A stretch of DNA of 64,000 nucleotides from Perognathus longimembris pacificus (lineage: Eukaryota; Chordata; Mammalia; Rodentia; Heteromyidae), in NCBI RefSeq assembly GCF_023159225.1, contig NC_063184.1, forward strand, positions 13,381,528 to 13,445,527, in the 5' to 3' direction. Positions within the stretch are counted from its first letter, which is position 1; every line of letters begins with the position of its first letter. The notes beneath the pieces were generated by a model that saw nothing but the letters and a program-made list of their open reading frames with translations, made no database searches and was not told the origin of the DNA. Made by a program: the position numbers and the translations under genes. Shown here in pieces: positions 10,560 to 22,300 of this stretch.

Positions 10560-13011
10560 GATAATAATAGTAACAAAGAACTTTAGGTTTGTAGAGCAGA
10601 AGAGGCTCAAGTTGAAAACCACACAGAACATGGAGAAGTTGCTTCATCTTCAGAATCTTTTATTCTTACTTGTAATTGTGGGTGATAATGTTTCAATACA
10701 ATAGCTAATACAATGTTGTTGATATGGGTAATTGAGAACTGTATGCCAGCAGTTATTATTAGCCTATAGCTCCAGGTCTCTTTCCATTAACCTACTTCAA
10801 GTAAAACTATCAAAAGAAAGTATTTCCTCTTTCTTGACTGTCTTCTGATGTGAACAATGTTGAGGGGAAGTAAGAGTACTATTAGGAAGTGAACAGTCAA
10901 GGAGTCATTGAAATGTGCAGACTCTTTTATAAAGGCTTTTTAAGAGGACTTTCTTTCATCTTAAGATTCTTTGCTACTCATAGCACTCTCTTCTTTCCTA
11001 CAAACCGTTGGATTGCAGAACAACAAAATCAGTCTTATGCCAGAGAAAATTTTCCACTGACTCATCTTGTTCTGGGGGGGCTTGGAGGGCAGAATCCGGC
11101 TCAAGAAGTGGATTTTTTTTTTCCCCCAAGAGAAAGACTTAATCTCCACTAAAGAAAGAACTCTGAAATTACTTGAGCTGCTGAATTAGGAATGAACCAC
11201 CACAGGAGGTGGTGACTTCCTCATCTCTAAGTGGGGACCACTTGGCAGAAATATGGTGGCAGGGTTTCCAACCTTGATCAGGAAGCCGCTCTATGTGACC
11301 TCAAAGATCCCCCCCAACCACCTTGCTCTGAGTTTGTGATTCCAGAATGCCACTTAACAGGAAGTCTCCCTCTTTAGGGAAGGATGCACAAATGGAAATT
11401 ACCTCAGCGTCTGGCTTATTATGACTTACAAAGGGGAATTCTGATTGGCTTGTTCAGGCAGCTTTGGAACTTGGAAGTTCTTTCAGATAACTCCTTAAGT
11501 CTTAGTGCTACTGACTATGACTTTGAAGCTAAATTTAACGTAGAAAAGTACCATTGTATATCCGACTAGGAGCCAGTGCAGGGGACTTGGGTCTTACCTT
11601 GGTGTCTCACACTTCATTAGGGTCTGGACACGATCCTTTTGTTAGATGCCAGCACAAGCATTTCATTACAGATTCAGGAAATGATGAAGAGATAACATAT
11701 TGAAAAGAATGTTTCCAAGGAAGATATTAATGGAGTGTTAATGCATCTCTCTCTCTCTCTTTCCAGAGTTGGAATCTCCAAAGGGGATTTTGGATTTATG
11801 GAAGTGAGAGTTAATCCTTGCCAATGGAAGCCTTAGATTCATTTAGCAACAAAGTAACTATGTTAATTAAAATACCTGGTTTAGCACTTCCTTGTAAGCA
11901 AAATTCCTTGAAAACTTCTCCCTGGATGAAAGCCATATGCTGGCTCAGCCATGGAAGCCTAGAGCCAAGAAAGCTAATGTATGCTTTCCTTGCTCTGAAG
12001 TTCAAGACAATGGTAACACTGTGTTCTCCGAGCTAAGTTTTAGACAGCAGTGTTTTCTTTATGAATCAGGCTTCAAAAGAAATTTGTGAAAGGACCTTTG
12101 AAGAAGTTTCCAGAGCTCAACTCATATCTTTAAAAAGCTGCTGTGTGTTTTAAAAGGTATCAGTAATAAGAGTTTCATAAATCAGTTTAAACACCAGTTT
12201 CTCCTGTGCCATTTCAACTGGCACACTGGAAATCCCAAAGCAGTTCTGAATACGTCTATCTGGGGAAACACATCCAATCCACTGTGTTGTATATTCCTTG
12301 AAAAAACAAATGCTTTTAGGTTTCGCATTTATTTCTAAGGACAAAGAATGCTTTACGGTATATAGCTTTTTTTTTTGCATTAAAAACTTTTAATGTTTTC
12401 AAGATGCCCTGGAGAAACCAAACTGCTTGTTCTATTTTGATCCTAAAAAGATGAAGAAGGAAACCAGTGCTTGCTCTATAAGCACCATTATACAAATGAC
12501 TTTTTAATACTGGGACTCACTCAGACTAGGGGAGGAAGAAAAGGGAAGTTAGACAAACTTTTAAGCTTGAGCTACGATAAGCAGAGACTGTGAAATTGTT
12601 TTCTGGATGTCATTTGGTGTGGGCACAAAGTGTTTATTATGGTCAGAGTTTCTCCCATTTTTGTTCTTCATATTTCTTTCTCCTTTTTTTCTGCTCTTTT
12701 GTAGATCTGTGGCAGGTGGGTGTGGTAGCAAAGAATCAGAATCCTTCATGTATGATGAAGATGTCTGTAGAGACATCATTAATTAATTTTAAAGCCTCCT
12801 ATTTGTGACAAGGGATAGTAGCATAGGTGCTATTTCTCTCCTGTAGGGCTAATAGATGGTAATGTGAATGATTGTGTGGTATAAAGGTGACTAGGCCAGT
12901 GCTTCTTTTCAGTATTCCTGATAGCTAGGCAAAAAACAAAAACAAAAACTTTTGCAATAAAGAACAGTGAATTGGGCACAAGAACGCTTGGATAAAACTA
13001 GCTTTATCTTT
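10560..13011. other. Large repeat-poor block
   Basis: About 2.4 kb with no SINE, L1 or old repeat that I can assign and no convincing exon. Short CT, T and C runs occur (11748-11762, 11109-11127, 11308-11314). The 60-87 codon open frames show no recognisable protein. Confidence 0.55.
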
Positions 13012-13068
13012 CTGTGTGTATGTGTGTGTGTGCGTGTGCACACGTGTGCGCGCATGTGCGTATGCTTG
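13012..13068 (+). repeat. Alternating purine-pyrimidine (TG/CG-rich) tract
   Basis: TG units grade into GTGCGTGTGCACACGTGTGC and GCGCATGTGCGTATGC, a near-continuous alternating purine/pyrimidine stretch with several CpGs, favourable for Z-DNA. Confidence 0.85.
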
Positions 13069-13450
13069 CACGAGTACCATCACATTTACTGTTCTGATTC
13101 TGTGAACAGCAACTTGAAGGCTAATGAGCCATCAGTTTGCCTTAAAACACAAGAAATTCTCAGGCTGCAAATTTGTCACTTATCCTAACACCTGCTAAGG
13201 TAGACACTAGGGCTCTAAATTTGCCTTGAATTCTAATGGCCTTGTGGTATGGCCTCAGTCACTTGTTCATAAAGCGAGGGAACTATAAACATCTGTCAGT
13301 CCCGTTTTATTTAATAGGAACATTTCTATAAATTGTTCATTGTGTTATCTAAATTGTCTTAGTGCTGCAGTTAGAGTACAGCTGTGAACTGCCAAAAACA
13401 CCCATTCACCTCCAAAATTGGCCACACTTGTGTCATACTGATCAAGTGTT
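13069..13450. other. Unassigned unique sequence
   Basis: Possibly an old MIR relic around 13240-13320, too weak to call. Confidence 0.35.
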
Positions 13451-13483
13451 TAATTTTAAACAGCTATGTTGATTTTTTTTAAA

Positions 13484-13676
13484 GTCCTGTTCCTCTCCTC
13501 TCCTTTTCTCCTCTGTCCTCTTCTCTCTCTTTCCTTTTCTTCCCCTTTAACTCCCTCTTTCCTTCCTCATTTTACTGCCTTGGTTCTCCTTTTCTTTCTC
13601 TCTTCTCTCCCCTTTGCCTCTCTTCCCTCCCTTCTTCCCTTCCTCTCTCTTCCTCCCTCCTTTCCTTCCCTTTTTC
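13484..13676 (+). repeat. Pyrimidine-rich low-complexity tract
   Basis: About 190 bp of almost pure C/T (CCTCCCTCC, TTCCCTTCC and similar). It gives long but meaningless frames on both strands. Confidence 0.92.
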
Positions 13677-13755
13677 TTGTCTGGGTCTGGAACCCAGAGT
13701 CTCATGCATGCTAATAAGCACACCCCACCACGAAGCCAAAGAATGTCTCTTGCCC
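13677..13755 (-). repeat. Possible ID-type SINE fragment
   Basis: Resembles antisense ID sequence (TGGAACCCAGAGTCTCATGC). Diverged. Confidence 0.4.
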
Positions 13756-13884
13756 AATACAATTATACAGTGATGAAATCAATTTAATCATATACTGTAG
13801 TTTAACCTTTGAGTTTTCTTATTTTATGATGAACAAATCTGCACACATTTTCTGGATCTGTTCTTCGCACAATTTAAAACAACA

Positions 13885-14465
13885 AACAGACTTGAAATAT
13901 GGTAAATATACTCGAGTGAGGCCATTCTAGAAAAGAGTGGAGATTCCTCAGGAAATTGAAACTAGAGCTATCCTATGATCCATCAGGCTACCACAGGGTA
14001 AATATCCACAGGAAAGCAAATCAGTGCACTGAAGGTATGCCTGCTGTAGCACTATTCACAGTAGCCATGAGCTTGGCGTCTGTCAGTGGATGAATGGATA
14101 AAGAAAATGTGGTGTTTGTACACAATGAAAATCTACTTAACTAGAAGAACAGGGACATCTTCCCATTTGCAACAGTATTGGTGAACTTAGAAGACATTTT
14201 GTTAACTGAAAGAAGCTAGATAGAGAACTGTCAGCTACCTTTTGATCTCAGTAATATGTGCAGTCTAGAAAAGCTTAGCTAATACGTAGAGTAGGATGGT
14301 GGTTTCCAAGGACTGGGTGTAGTGGGGTGGCGATGGGGAAGATGGCCAAAGACTATACAATTTCAGATATATAAAGGAATGAGCTCAAGAGATCAATAAT
14401 ACACCATGATAACTATATTAATAACAATGTATGGTGCAGTTGGAAATAGCTTTTACAAAGAAAAA
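13885..14465 (+). mobile_element. Old L1 3' end (ORF2 terminus + 3' UTR)
   Basis: Sense match to the end of ancient L1 ORF2 and its 3' UTR: CAGGAAATTGAAACTAGAGC, AGCACTATTCACAGTAGCCA, GTGGATGAATGGATAAAGAA, the TGATCTCAGTAATATGTG region, and the GATGGTGGTTTCCAAGGACT block. Strongly decayed with many indels. Confidence 0.9.
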
Positions 14466-16589
14466 TTTTTTAAAAAATGCCCTCAACATAAAAAGTAAAT
14501 ATGTGACTATTCAGTGTCTCATAAGTATCACCCACAATCTCCCTCCATGCCTGGCACTTGAATTAGTGCTCTGTGTTAATCCATTTAATTATACAAATCA
14601 GAAAACTGTAGCAAAGAGGACATGGGACAAGTAGGATCTCAAGGAGTAAATAAACGTATGATTCAATATTCATTTGGATTTTTCTTAAACAATATTTTCT
14701 AGAATATGTAGGCAGTAGACCTGGAGAATGAAAAGCCAGGATGAGTATGCATTTGACCATCAGGGCTTCAGAGCTCAGGCCATTGCAGCTTGTATTTGAG
14801 ACCACTGTGCCAAAGTCATATTATGATTGCTTGTGTGTATTAGTTGACCTCTACAAGCAGTTTATCTGCAGTTTAATCTCCCTAGTTTCCTGTCCTCCAA
14901 ATGGTTGTACAGGAATTCAGTCAGGAGAAAAGAGAGAAGCCACATTTTGAGAGGTCAAATTGGGAGTCTGTATTAGAAAGCCAGTGACTGCAGGTGGACG
15001 CTTATCTCAAAGACCTGTAGCCAGCTTAAATATACTTAACACTGTTAGAAAACTGAGCCGTGAAAGTAGGAGAGGAAAGAAAGAGCAGAAAAATGACAAA
15101 CCAGATCAATTCCAGTGGAGAGCTAAAGTGGGAAACCAGGATGACCAGAGGAGAGCTGGGAGACATGAGGCATGTCGTAATGGCGTCTGGATCTAAATAG
15201 GATCAGGGCCACAAAGCAGGGTCACAGGGAGCTTAAGAGTCTCACGAGTTCAAGGCACATGAATGACAGGTTCAGTAACTTATTTTCCAAGTCCCTACCT
15301 CTGCTTCTCAGAACTCAGGCAGGCCATCACCTGGGGGTGAGACTTCACCTTCCTTCACCATGAAGTCAAGATGGCACCAGCTCAAACCAATTTCATATCA
15401 CCCACCACATGGCCAAGATGGTGTTGGTTAGTCTCAGGATTTTCATTTCAGAATGAATTCTCAGAGAAAATACTATGCCTACACATTAAAATGAAGGTTC
15501 ATTTTAACGAGACATCCATCTTAACATATTTATGAACTTACATTTATTTATGCACACTTAGAGAACAATTCACAGCTTACCCAAGCAGCATGGTCCCCCT
15601 TGGCACATTGGCTTCTATTATCATTAAAATATGCAAATCTCTCCATAATAGGCTGGCTTTGCCATCTTTGAACATGGAGAAAAAATCTCTATTGATTTCA
15701 GATGTATTTCATCAAGATTTTATTGTCGGTCAAATGGCAAGAAACATGCACAGAACTTTTTGTCTACAAATAAAGCAACATTTTGGTAAACTTTTCTAAT
15801 AGATATTTTAAGTTGTTAGAAATTTATTAGTCTCCCCAAGACTGTATTAACAAAAAAAATAATAAAGCTACAATACGTTCAGATTTGGTTTTGGGGAGAT
15901 AGGAAACAAATACAGATTTATAATACAGCCAGTAATCAGTAATTCAGGTGTTAAGGGGCCTTTGAGACGGCTTAGTCCAAATAATGAGATAATGTGAAAC
16001 AGATCATAATCATATCATGATAAGTCAATTCATCTGAACACCACTTTTCTCTGCCCTGGCATGCCAGGTTTCTAGTGGGAAGTTTGGTTTCTGAAATCCA
16101 AAACAATTGATGGAGGAGCAAATGTTTAGGATCACGAGTGCATCTCAGGCATCTCCGATCACCCTGATGGGCAGGATGGGTGCGGGGGGAGGGCATGCAG
16201 AGTTTAACTTCATTGGGCTTTGAACCCAGCAGCTCTGGTGGGAGCTGCCCAAACAGCTGTCATGTCAGGTGCAGAGGGGGAGGGCGGACAGACCGCCAAG
16301 TTACCAAGAACACTGGTTATGATTCGTTGGAGGGCCTGGGGTCTCTTGCCAGTGCAGAAGAATCTCAGAGATGCTGATTTATTAGACCGAGGCACAAGTG
16401 GTGACCATTATCTTGGTGCACCTCCTGTCACCAGGGGAGATGATTTACTGTGCCTTCAGATCAGGAAGTGAGGATGAGATTTCCTGAATTCCTGTGGACA
16501 GTGGCAGATACAATGTGCTGAAATACTTGAGGACAGAGTTTTACTTGTTATTTGGTTTTCCTTTCTAAACATGCAAAGGCAACATGGGT
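14466..16589. other. Repeat-poor block
   Basis: About 2.1 kb without assigned repeats. The 15490-15860 part is AT-rich unique sequence with a POU-octamer string ATGCAAAT at 15631-15638. The 16080-16470 part is relatively GC-rich, but its overlapping short frames match nothing I know. 15200-15480 might be an unidentified LTR. Confidence 0.5.
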
Positions 16590-16700
16590 GTTATGAATTC
16601 TATGATATAGGTAAGGAAACTAAGGCTTAGGGAGAAGAGTCCATTTTCTACTTCTTAGCTAATACTTGGTGAGGTCACATGAAACTCAGAATCTATTTGG
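16590..16700 (+). repeat. MIR-like SINE fragment
   Basis: GGTAAGGAAACTAAGGCTTA followed by GGTCACATGAAACTCAG matches the conserved centre and right part of MIR. Diverged, as expected for this ancient family. Confidence 0.6.
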
Positions 16701-16834
16701 CTCCATATTTAATTTATTGCTCTTTCTCTACAGGCCCCATGTAGGTGAAAAGTTCTGCTTATAATTATTTTCTTCAACTTTCCCCTCTTCAAGGTGAAGC
16801 ATTTTGTTTTTGAGAACAACCTGTTAGAGTCAGG

Positions 16835-17030
16835 CAACAATGACTTTAATTACTCAGGAGGCTGATATCTGAGGATCCCTGTTGGAAGCAAGCGCAGCAG
16901 GAAAGTGTATGAGACTCTTATCTCCAGTTTGCCAGGAAAAAGCCAGAAGTAGAGTTGTGGCTCAAGTGGTAGAGCATTAACCTGATAAGAGACAGTGCAT
17001 GGGCCCTGAGTTTAAGCCCCGGGACAAACA
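16835..17030 (+). repeat. Composite B1-like + ID-like SINE
   Basis: Sense copy lacking the extreme 5' end. The left monomer has ACTCAGGAGGCTGATATCTG and GAGACTCTTATCTCCAGTTT; the ID-like unit has GTTGTGGCTCAAGTGGTAGA. Ends with an AAACAAACAG tail. Confidence 0.85.
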
Positions 17031-17384
17031 AACAGCAAACCAAACCAACCTTTGAGGCATATTTCATAGACATAATTTACCTTGTAAAGTTGAAAAGTTC
17101 TTCAGTCTTCATTCCTTAGGACAAGGTTACTTGGCAAAATGCATGTGTTTTGGAATGTTTCAGATGTTTGTGTTTGTTATACCTTATTTGAACAATTGGC
17201 ATAAGGATGTGTCTAGAAGGGCATTTTATCTGCCACATAGTAAAAAGGCACTTACATAAATGACTGAATTAGGCAAGAAATAAAAGTCTGTACTCCAGAA
17301 ATATAAGTATCCTATCTCAACCCTACTATCATAGATTAAAATAGATACTTTCTTTGCATTTTAATTCACATACCCGTTTAAAAA
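17031..17384. other. Unassigned AT-rich sequence
   Basis: Nothing recognised. Confidence 0.45.
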
Positions 17385-17627
17385 ACTGCATTTGACTGGG
17401 TGGTTTTGGCTAATGACTATAATCCTAGCTACTCCAGAGGCTGAGATCTGGAGAATCACCATTTCAAAACAAGACCAGGCAAAAAATTCTGCATGACTTC
17501 CATCTCCAAAATAACCAGCAAAAATCAAAATAGGCTGGAGGCATGGTACAAGTGCTAAAGCACTAGCTGAGCAAGCAAGTTGAACAAGTACAAGACCTGA
17601 AGTGCAAATCACAGACCCCAATGTTGG

Positions 17628-17629
<2 letters not shown>
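17385..17629 (+). repeat. Composite B1-like + ID-like SINE
   Basis: Sense copy: TATAATCCTAGCTACTCCAG, then GAGGCTGAGATCTGGAGAAT, then the ID-like unit GGCATGGTACAAGTGC. The tail merges into a TA microsatellite, a common outcome of SINE tails. Confidence 0.8.

Positions 17630-17678
<49 letters not shown>
17630..17678 (+). repeat. (TA)n-(CA)n microsatellite at a SINE tail
   Basis: About 19 TA units followed by 5 CA units. Confidence 0.96.
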
Positions 17679-18364
17679 GAGATATATGTATATATATGCA
17701 TATTCAAAGGACTACTCAGTCCATGACATCATAGTCCAGCCTTGCTTTCACTGTCTTCCCTCACAAGATTAACATGTTTCCTTGATCTTTTGCATCATTT
17801 ATACAGTTAATTTGGGTTGTAAGCAATTTATAGTCACTAGCCCCACAGAAGTAGACTCAACGAGTCAAAATTGCACAAGAAATTGTATTACCTGGCAAGT
17901 CAGGCTCTCAAGTTTTAAATTATTCAAAAAATCGTTTTTTTGGTTGAGAACTCTGGCACATCCTCATTAGCATGGAGCTGGTCAGCCAGGCTGAGTGAAT
18001 CTTGCAGGCAGAATTCTTGTCCTGCCAGGCTTGTCACCTCCTGTTAGCTCACAAGATAAACTTGGCCTGAAACTCATCTTGGCTGGAAAGTGTGTAGCTG
18101 TATTGATAGCAGATGGTGCCCATTGCATTTAGTCTAAAGATTCTGCTTCAAAATGGAGGAAGAGGGTCTGGGATGAGGGCTGATCCAGGAAGAAGTCCAT
18201 TGGAATAACCATTTTGGCCTCTAGGATAATGTGAGGTTTCCATTTCAGTGTTTTCCAGTGAAGCTTTTTGCCAGTGATCTCCAAGTGCTCAGCTGGGTGG
18301 GTGGTTTCTCTAGGCTGTCCAGGTTTGGTTTATGCTAGATAATCAACTCTCAACATTTTCCTAC
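17679..18364. other. Unassigned unique sequence
   Basis: About 0.7 kb with no recognised repeat or gene. Confidence 0.5.
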
Positions 18365-18490
18365 TCAATCTCATTCACTGTGCAGATAATGAAAAGGAGA
18401 CTCGGAGAGGCACAGATCCAAATGACACAGCGAGGTACTGACAGATGGGACTTCTGATTTAGCCCAATGCAGACTCTCTGACATTGCATC
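18365..18490 (+). repeat. MIR SINE
   Basis: GAAAAGGAGACTCGGAGAGG, then AAATGACACAGCGAGGTA, then GACTTCTGATTTAGCCCAAT match the conserved order of MIR (gradient of GAGGCTCAGAGAGG, then CACACAGCTAGTA, then the 3' third). Confidence 0.82.
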
Positions 18491-18584
18491 CCTTGTATTT
18501 TCAGAGAAGAATACAGTTTTCCAGTATAGAAACTTGACCTTGTTTATGTGTCTTTTTCCTAGACTGGGAAATTCACACCTTGCT

Positions 18585-19012
18585 TCAGTTTTCCATGGCT
18601 TCAGTGACAAATGACCACAAGCTTGGTGACTCCGAACCACAGAGAACTCTCCTAATTCTGGAGACCTTCAGTTGAGAATGAGGGGCTTTCATTCTCTTAC
18701 CTCCAAGGGAGAATCCTACCTTACCTTATCTAGCTTCTTGTAGAACTAGATGTTTCCTTACTCCAGGCCCTGTGTATTTCTTTACAGCATCTTCTACCCT
18801 GAATTTCTCCTCTTCTATCTGGGTCTCTTTTATTACTTTAAGGAAACGTTGCTTTTGATCTAAATCTGTTCTAGTGAATATATAATGATCTCGCCTTGGC
18901 GTCCTTCACACAGTCTGCAGTGACCCTTTTTCCAAAGGAAGTTACACCACAGGTTAGCGCTTGAACTTGGACATCATTATTTGGTGGGGATCACAATGGA
19001 ACCCAATACATC
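18585..19012 (-). mobile_element. MLT1-type (MaLR) LTR
   Basis: Antisense: AGTGACAAATGACCACAAGC, then CTCTCCTAATTCTGGAGACC, then the CTTCTACCCTGAATTTCTCC block, then AAGTTACACCACAGGTTAGC, then TTGGACATCATTATTTGGTG. The order and spacing fit an MLT1C-like LTR about 430 bp long. Non-coding. Confidence 0.82.
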
Positions 19013-20314
19013 ACTCTACTTTCTAGGAACAACAGCATTTTCATTCTTCCCTGCATCCATTGAGCCTTTAGAGTTTATGGGAGAAGCATTATCATTGTCT
19101 TCCCTAAGATTCTCTACTTTTTAATTCAAGTCCCTCTCCAGATTCTGTGTGTGCTTCTTTAAAGACAAGAAATGCATATTTTATTTTTTTTTGTAGCACC
19201 AATGAGTGGCCCTCATAGAGGTTTAGTAAATGGTTTTTGAATAAATGAACTAGAAGAACTTTTTGACAACTAGAAGGACTTTGAACCTTTGTAGTGTAAT
19301 GTAACTACTTAAGAGAAGTGTAATTTGGCTTATTGGAAAAGATTATTGGAAGAACATGAAGTAAAAGTTAAAAATAATTTTGAATGCATTAGAAAATCCT
19401 GGTACATGTTATGGCCTCATAAAGGTGTAAGCGAAAGGTTATTAGATGCAACTAGACATTTTGCAGATTTTTTTTAGGACTAGATCTGTGTTGTCTCTTC
19501 CAGCTGTATAAGCTGTACCTTGGTATTTTGTGTGAATTATACATATCTGTTCCATGGCTAGAAATTAATTGAAGGTTTCTTTCCTAGGAAAGTGAAGCTC
19601 TTTCAAAAATGAAATCCTTAGGAAAAAATCAATAAATAACTTCCTGTTTTGGGAATACTTGAGTAGATTAATATACAAACAGAGGAATATTTAGTCTTTA
19701 AAAGTGTGAGAAGGAAGACTAATAATTTGTTTTATTTTTATCTGATTTCTACATTTTTATCTGATGGTTTCGACTATGCTCAATGTATTAAGGACTCCAA
19801 CAGCTTCTAGTGGTACCTTTCTATGGATCAAGCATCCCTCTCTTCTTCCCTCCCTCCCTCCCTCCTTCCTTCCTTCCCTTTCTTAACCATGGAAGCTACT
19901 AGATAGAATGTTTATCATCCAGAACATGCTTAATGCTGAGGTATGACTTGTTTTTGAATTTGGGTGACATCTTGTGAGTGTGGTTTGATGGCCAGCCAAT
20001 CATGGTGACTGTCAGCCATAGTGAATTTTACACGATGTGTGGGTTTGACTTCTCTCTCCATTTAACTTTGAGTGAGTGTATGGCAGAGCAGGGGAGGGGA
20101 ACTGGTTTAAAGGCACATGAAACAATGCATGGCAGTTCTTAGGGCGAAGAGATTCTGGGATCCTGTTCATTCAACTGAAGTGCATTAAAGAAACATTCAG
20201 CTTTTGGACACAGAGAATCTAGGTCTCAATGTCCTCATAGGACAAATGGGAGTCTAGTGATTAATTGGAGAATTGAAATGGTGTATGGAAAAGTAGAGTA
20301 ATCAAGGTGGATTA
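19013..20314. other. Unassigned unique sequence
   Basis: About 1.3 kb. Apart from a (CCTT)n-type tract at 19836-19878, nothing is recognised. Confidence 0.5.
19836..19878 (+). repeat. (CCCT)n/(CCTT)n tetranucleotide repeat
   Basis: About four CCCT units followed by three CCTT units. Confidence 0.93.
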
Positions 20315-20524
20315 TAATTAAGATGGATTATCGGGGCTGGGGATATAGCCTAGTGGCAAGAGTGCCTGCCTCGGATACATGAGGCCCTAGGTTCGATTCC
20401 CCAGCACCACATATACAGAAAACGGCCAGAAGCGGCGCTGTGGCTCAAGTGGCAGAGTGCTAGCCTTGAGCGGGAAGAAGCCAGGGACAGTGCTCGGGCC
20501 CTGAGTCCAAGGCCCAGGACTGGC

Positions 20525-20559
<35 letters not shown>

Positions 20560-20574
20560 ATTAAGATGGATTAT
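20315..20574 (+). mobile_element. Young IDL-Geo-type dimeric SINE with 17-bp target-site duplication
   Basis: Intact element at 20332-20557. The first unit has a perfect A box TAGCCTAGTGG (20346-20356) and B box GGTTCGATTCC (20390-20400). The second unit has GGCGCTGTGGCTCAAGTGG. It ends in a pure A tail of about 32. A perfect 17-bp target-site duplication, TAATTAAGATGGATTAT, lies at 20315-20331 and 20558-20574. CpGs are intact and the second unit carries AGCGGGAAGAAG, shared with the copies at 31629 and 54235. This is a recent insertion that may still be promoter-competent. Confidence 0.96.
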
Positions 20575-20679
20575 GGTCTTGCAGGCAGGACACCGAGCCT
20601 CACAGGAGGCAAGAAGGATCAGATTGTGGTCAGGGCATAGATTTGTAAGCATGGCTTAAGTCAATTAAATTCATCTTCA

Positions 20680-20904
20680 GGTCCTAACTTAGACATGCCT
20701 CAGGCATGCCTTTCCTGGCGCCCCTCCCTTGCCCCAACACCCTATCCTGCTCCCACCAAGTAGTGTTTCCTGGTCAGGTGCCTTTTTCATTTTCTATTAT
20801 ATTTGATCACATTTTGTTGTATTTGCTTCTTTTAACTTCTGTCTCCTCTGCTAGGGTATGAGCTTTGTGAAGACAAGACTATCACTCTGTTAGCTTATTG
20901 GTTT
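20680..20904 (-). repeat. L2 (LINE-2) fragment, left part
   Basis: Antisense L2 3' region: CAGGCATGCCTTTCCTGGCG (from ...GGCCTTCCCTGACC), then CTAGGGTATGAGCTTTGTGA and AGACAAGACTATCACTCTGT. It continues at about 21130 beyond an inserted SINE. Confidence 0.82.
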
Positions 20905-21128
20905 TTGTTCTTTTTTCCTTTGTCAGTTGTGGGGCTTGAGCTTTTCCACCCAAGGCTAGTGCTCCTACCACTTTCAGCCACAGCTCCCACTTCTTGTTTT
21001 CTGGTGGTTAATTGGAAATAAGAGTCTCATGGACTTTACTGCCTGGGCTGGCTTTGAGCTACAATCCTCAGATCTCAGCCTCTTGAGTATCTAGGATTAC
21101 AGGCATGAGCCACTGGTGCAGACCTTGC
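20905..21128 (-). repeat. Composite B1-like + ID-like SINE inside L2
   Basis: Antisense: T-rich tail, CCAAGGCTAGTGCTCCTACC, TTAATTGGAAATAAGAGTCT, then ATCTAGGATTACAGGCATGA. It splits an L2 element. Confidence 0.9.
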
Positions 21129-21200
21129 TTGTAGTTCTTAGCACCATCCCTGAGCAGCAGTGTCTGGCATAATAGATACTTGCTACACTGGATAGGAGTA
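21129..21200 (-). repeat. L2 fragment, right part (3' end)
   Basis: CAGTGTCTGGCATAATAGAT and ACTTGCTACACTGGATAGG match the terminal L2 block (TGCCTGGCACATAGTAGGTGC-like). It is collinear with 20680-20904. Confidence 0.75.
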
Positions 21201-21486
21201 GTGAAAGGATATTTACACACCAGGGAGTTTTCCCAGGGACCTCAATAAGCAGCTTTGCTTCTATGTCACCTCATACTGTCAGAGCCAGTAATTAAGTTGT
21301 CATTGTAGGATGTACATATCTTAAAAATGCCAGGTGAGGAATATTTTAGCTGCAACACCTCATGGTAGATAACATCCTGGTGCGTACCTATGTATGACAG
21401 TGGTCACATGGTGTGGCAAGAATCCAGGGAATACCTGGTGTCCCAGAGTTTAAACTACAGCAATAGTTTCTCCGGACACATCCTCC
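21201..21486. other. Unassigned sequence
   Basis: Nothing recognised. Confidence 0.4.
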
Positions 21487-21740
21487 TAAAGCTGGAGCTG
21501 GTGGCTCACACTTGTGATCCTAGCTATTCAGGGAGGCTGAGATCTGAGGATAAGGGGTGGTTCGAAGCCAGTCCAGACAGAAAAGTACATGAGACTCTTA
21601 TCTCCAATAAACTACTCAGAAAAGGCTGCATGTGGTACTGTGGCAGTGTGCTAGCCTTTAGCACAAAGAGGCTTAGGGACAGTGCCCAGGCCCTGAGTAC
21701 AAGTCCCAGGACCAGGGGTGGGGGGGCGGGGGAAAGAAAA
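21487..21740 (+). repeat. Composite B1-like + ID-like SINE
   Basis: Sense: AGCTGGTGGCTCACACTTGT (7SL-like A box region), GGGAGGCTGAGATCTGAGGA, ATGAGACTCTTATCTCCAAT, then the ID-like unit and a G-rich end (GGGGGGCGGGGG at about 21721-21732). The 175-codon frame that crosses it is spurious. Confidence 0.88.
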
Positions 21741-21811
21741 GCTTCCTCTGCCTCCTCGTTCCTGCCACTGGGACCAAGCTTCCATCCCTTAAACCAAGTC
21801 CATGTTGTATG

Positions 21812-21895
21812 GTTTTTCATGTTTCCAGTACTGGGAATTTCCCCTAGGGTCTTGTGTGTGCTAGGTAAGTATTCTATCACTGAGCTATATATTGT
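21812..21895 (-). repeat. Monomeric ID-type SINE fragment
   Basis: Antisense ID match: CCAGTACTGGGAATTTCCCC, then GTGTGTGCTAGGTAAGTATT and CTATCACTGAGCTATAT. Confidence 0.7.
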
Positions 21896-21943
21896 GCGCA
21901 CTCTCCATTTTACATGATGAGTGAAAATGAAAGTAGTCTGTGT

Positions 21944-22300
21944 CTTACTCTAAGTTGCTATCACAGAATAACACACACCAGGTAGCTGAAGCACAACAAT
22001 TTGGTATCTCTGGGTCCTAGAGGTTGGAAGTTTGGAACTGCAGTGCCATAGAGTCAGATTCTTAGGGAGAACTTCTCTCCTGGTTCCCAGCCAGCCGTCA
22101 TCCTGTGTCCTCACACAATGAAAAGAGGGAGAGTTGACTTTTTGGTCTCTTCTCATGGCATCAATCTCATTCATAATACAGACTTCATCCACGTGACTCA
22201 ATTATTCTCAAAGGTTATCTCCAAGTACCATCACATGAGGATTGAGTGTCTAGCATATAAATTGGGGGAATGTTATTGAAGCCCAGGCTTTCCATTCATT
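21944..22300 (-). mobile_element. MLT1-type (MaLR) LTR
   Basis: Antisense: GTTGCTATCACAGAATAACA, then CAGCCGTCATCCTGTGTCCT, then GACTCAATTATTCTCAAAGG and CCAAGTACCATCACATGAGG. The order matches MaLR LTRs. Non-coding. Confidence 0.78.

Noticed and set aside
13466..13714. 82-codon frame and its antisense partners
   Set aside because: Low-complexity pyrimidine tract: leucine/serine/phenylalanine-rich on one strand, lysine/glutamate/arginine-rich on the other.
20346..20400. Possible tRNA gene at the A and B boxes
   Set aside because: The boxes belong to a tRNA-derived SINE. There is no full cloverleaf, and dimeric SINE sequence and a poly(A) tail follow.
21390..21917. Longest open frame in the window (175 codons, plus strand)
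   Set aside because: It runs through a composite SINE and an ID fragment. The peptide contains the translated SINE (HTCDPSYSGRLRSEDKG-like) and no protein domain.
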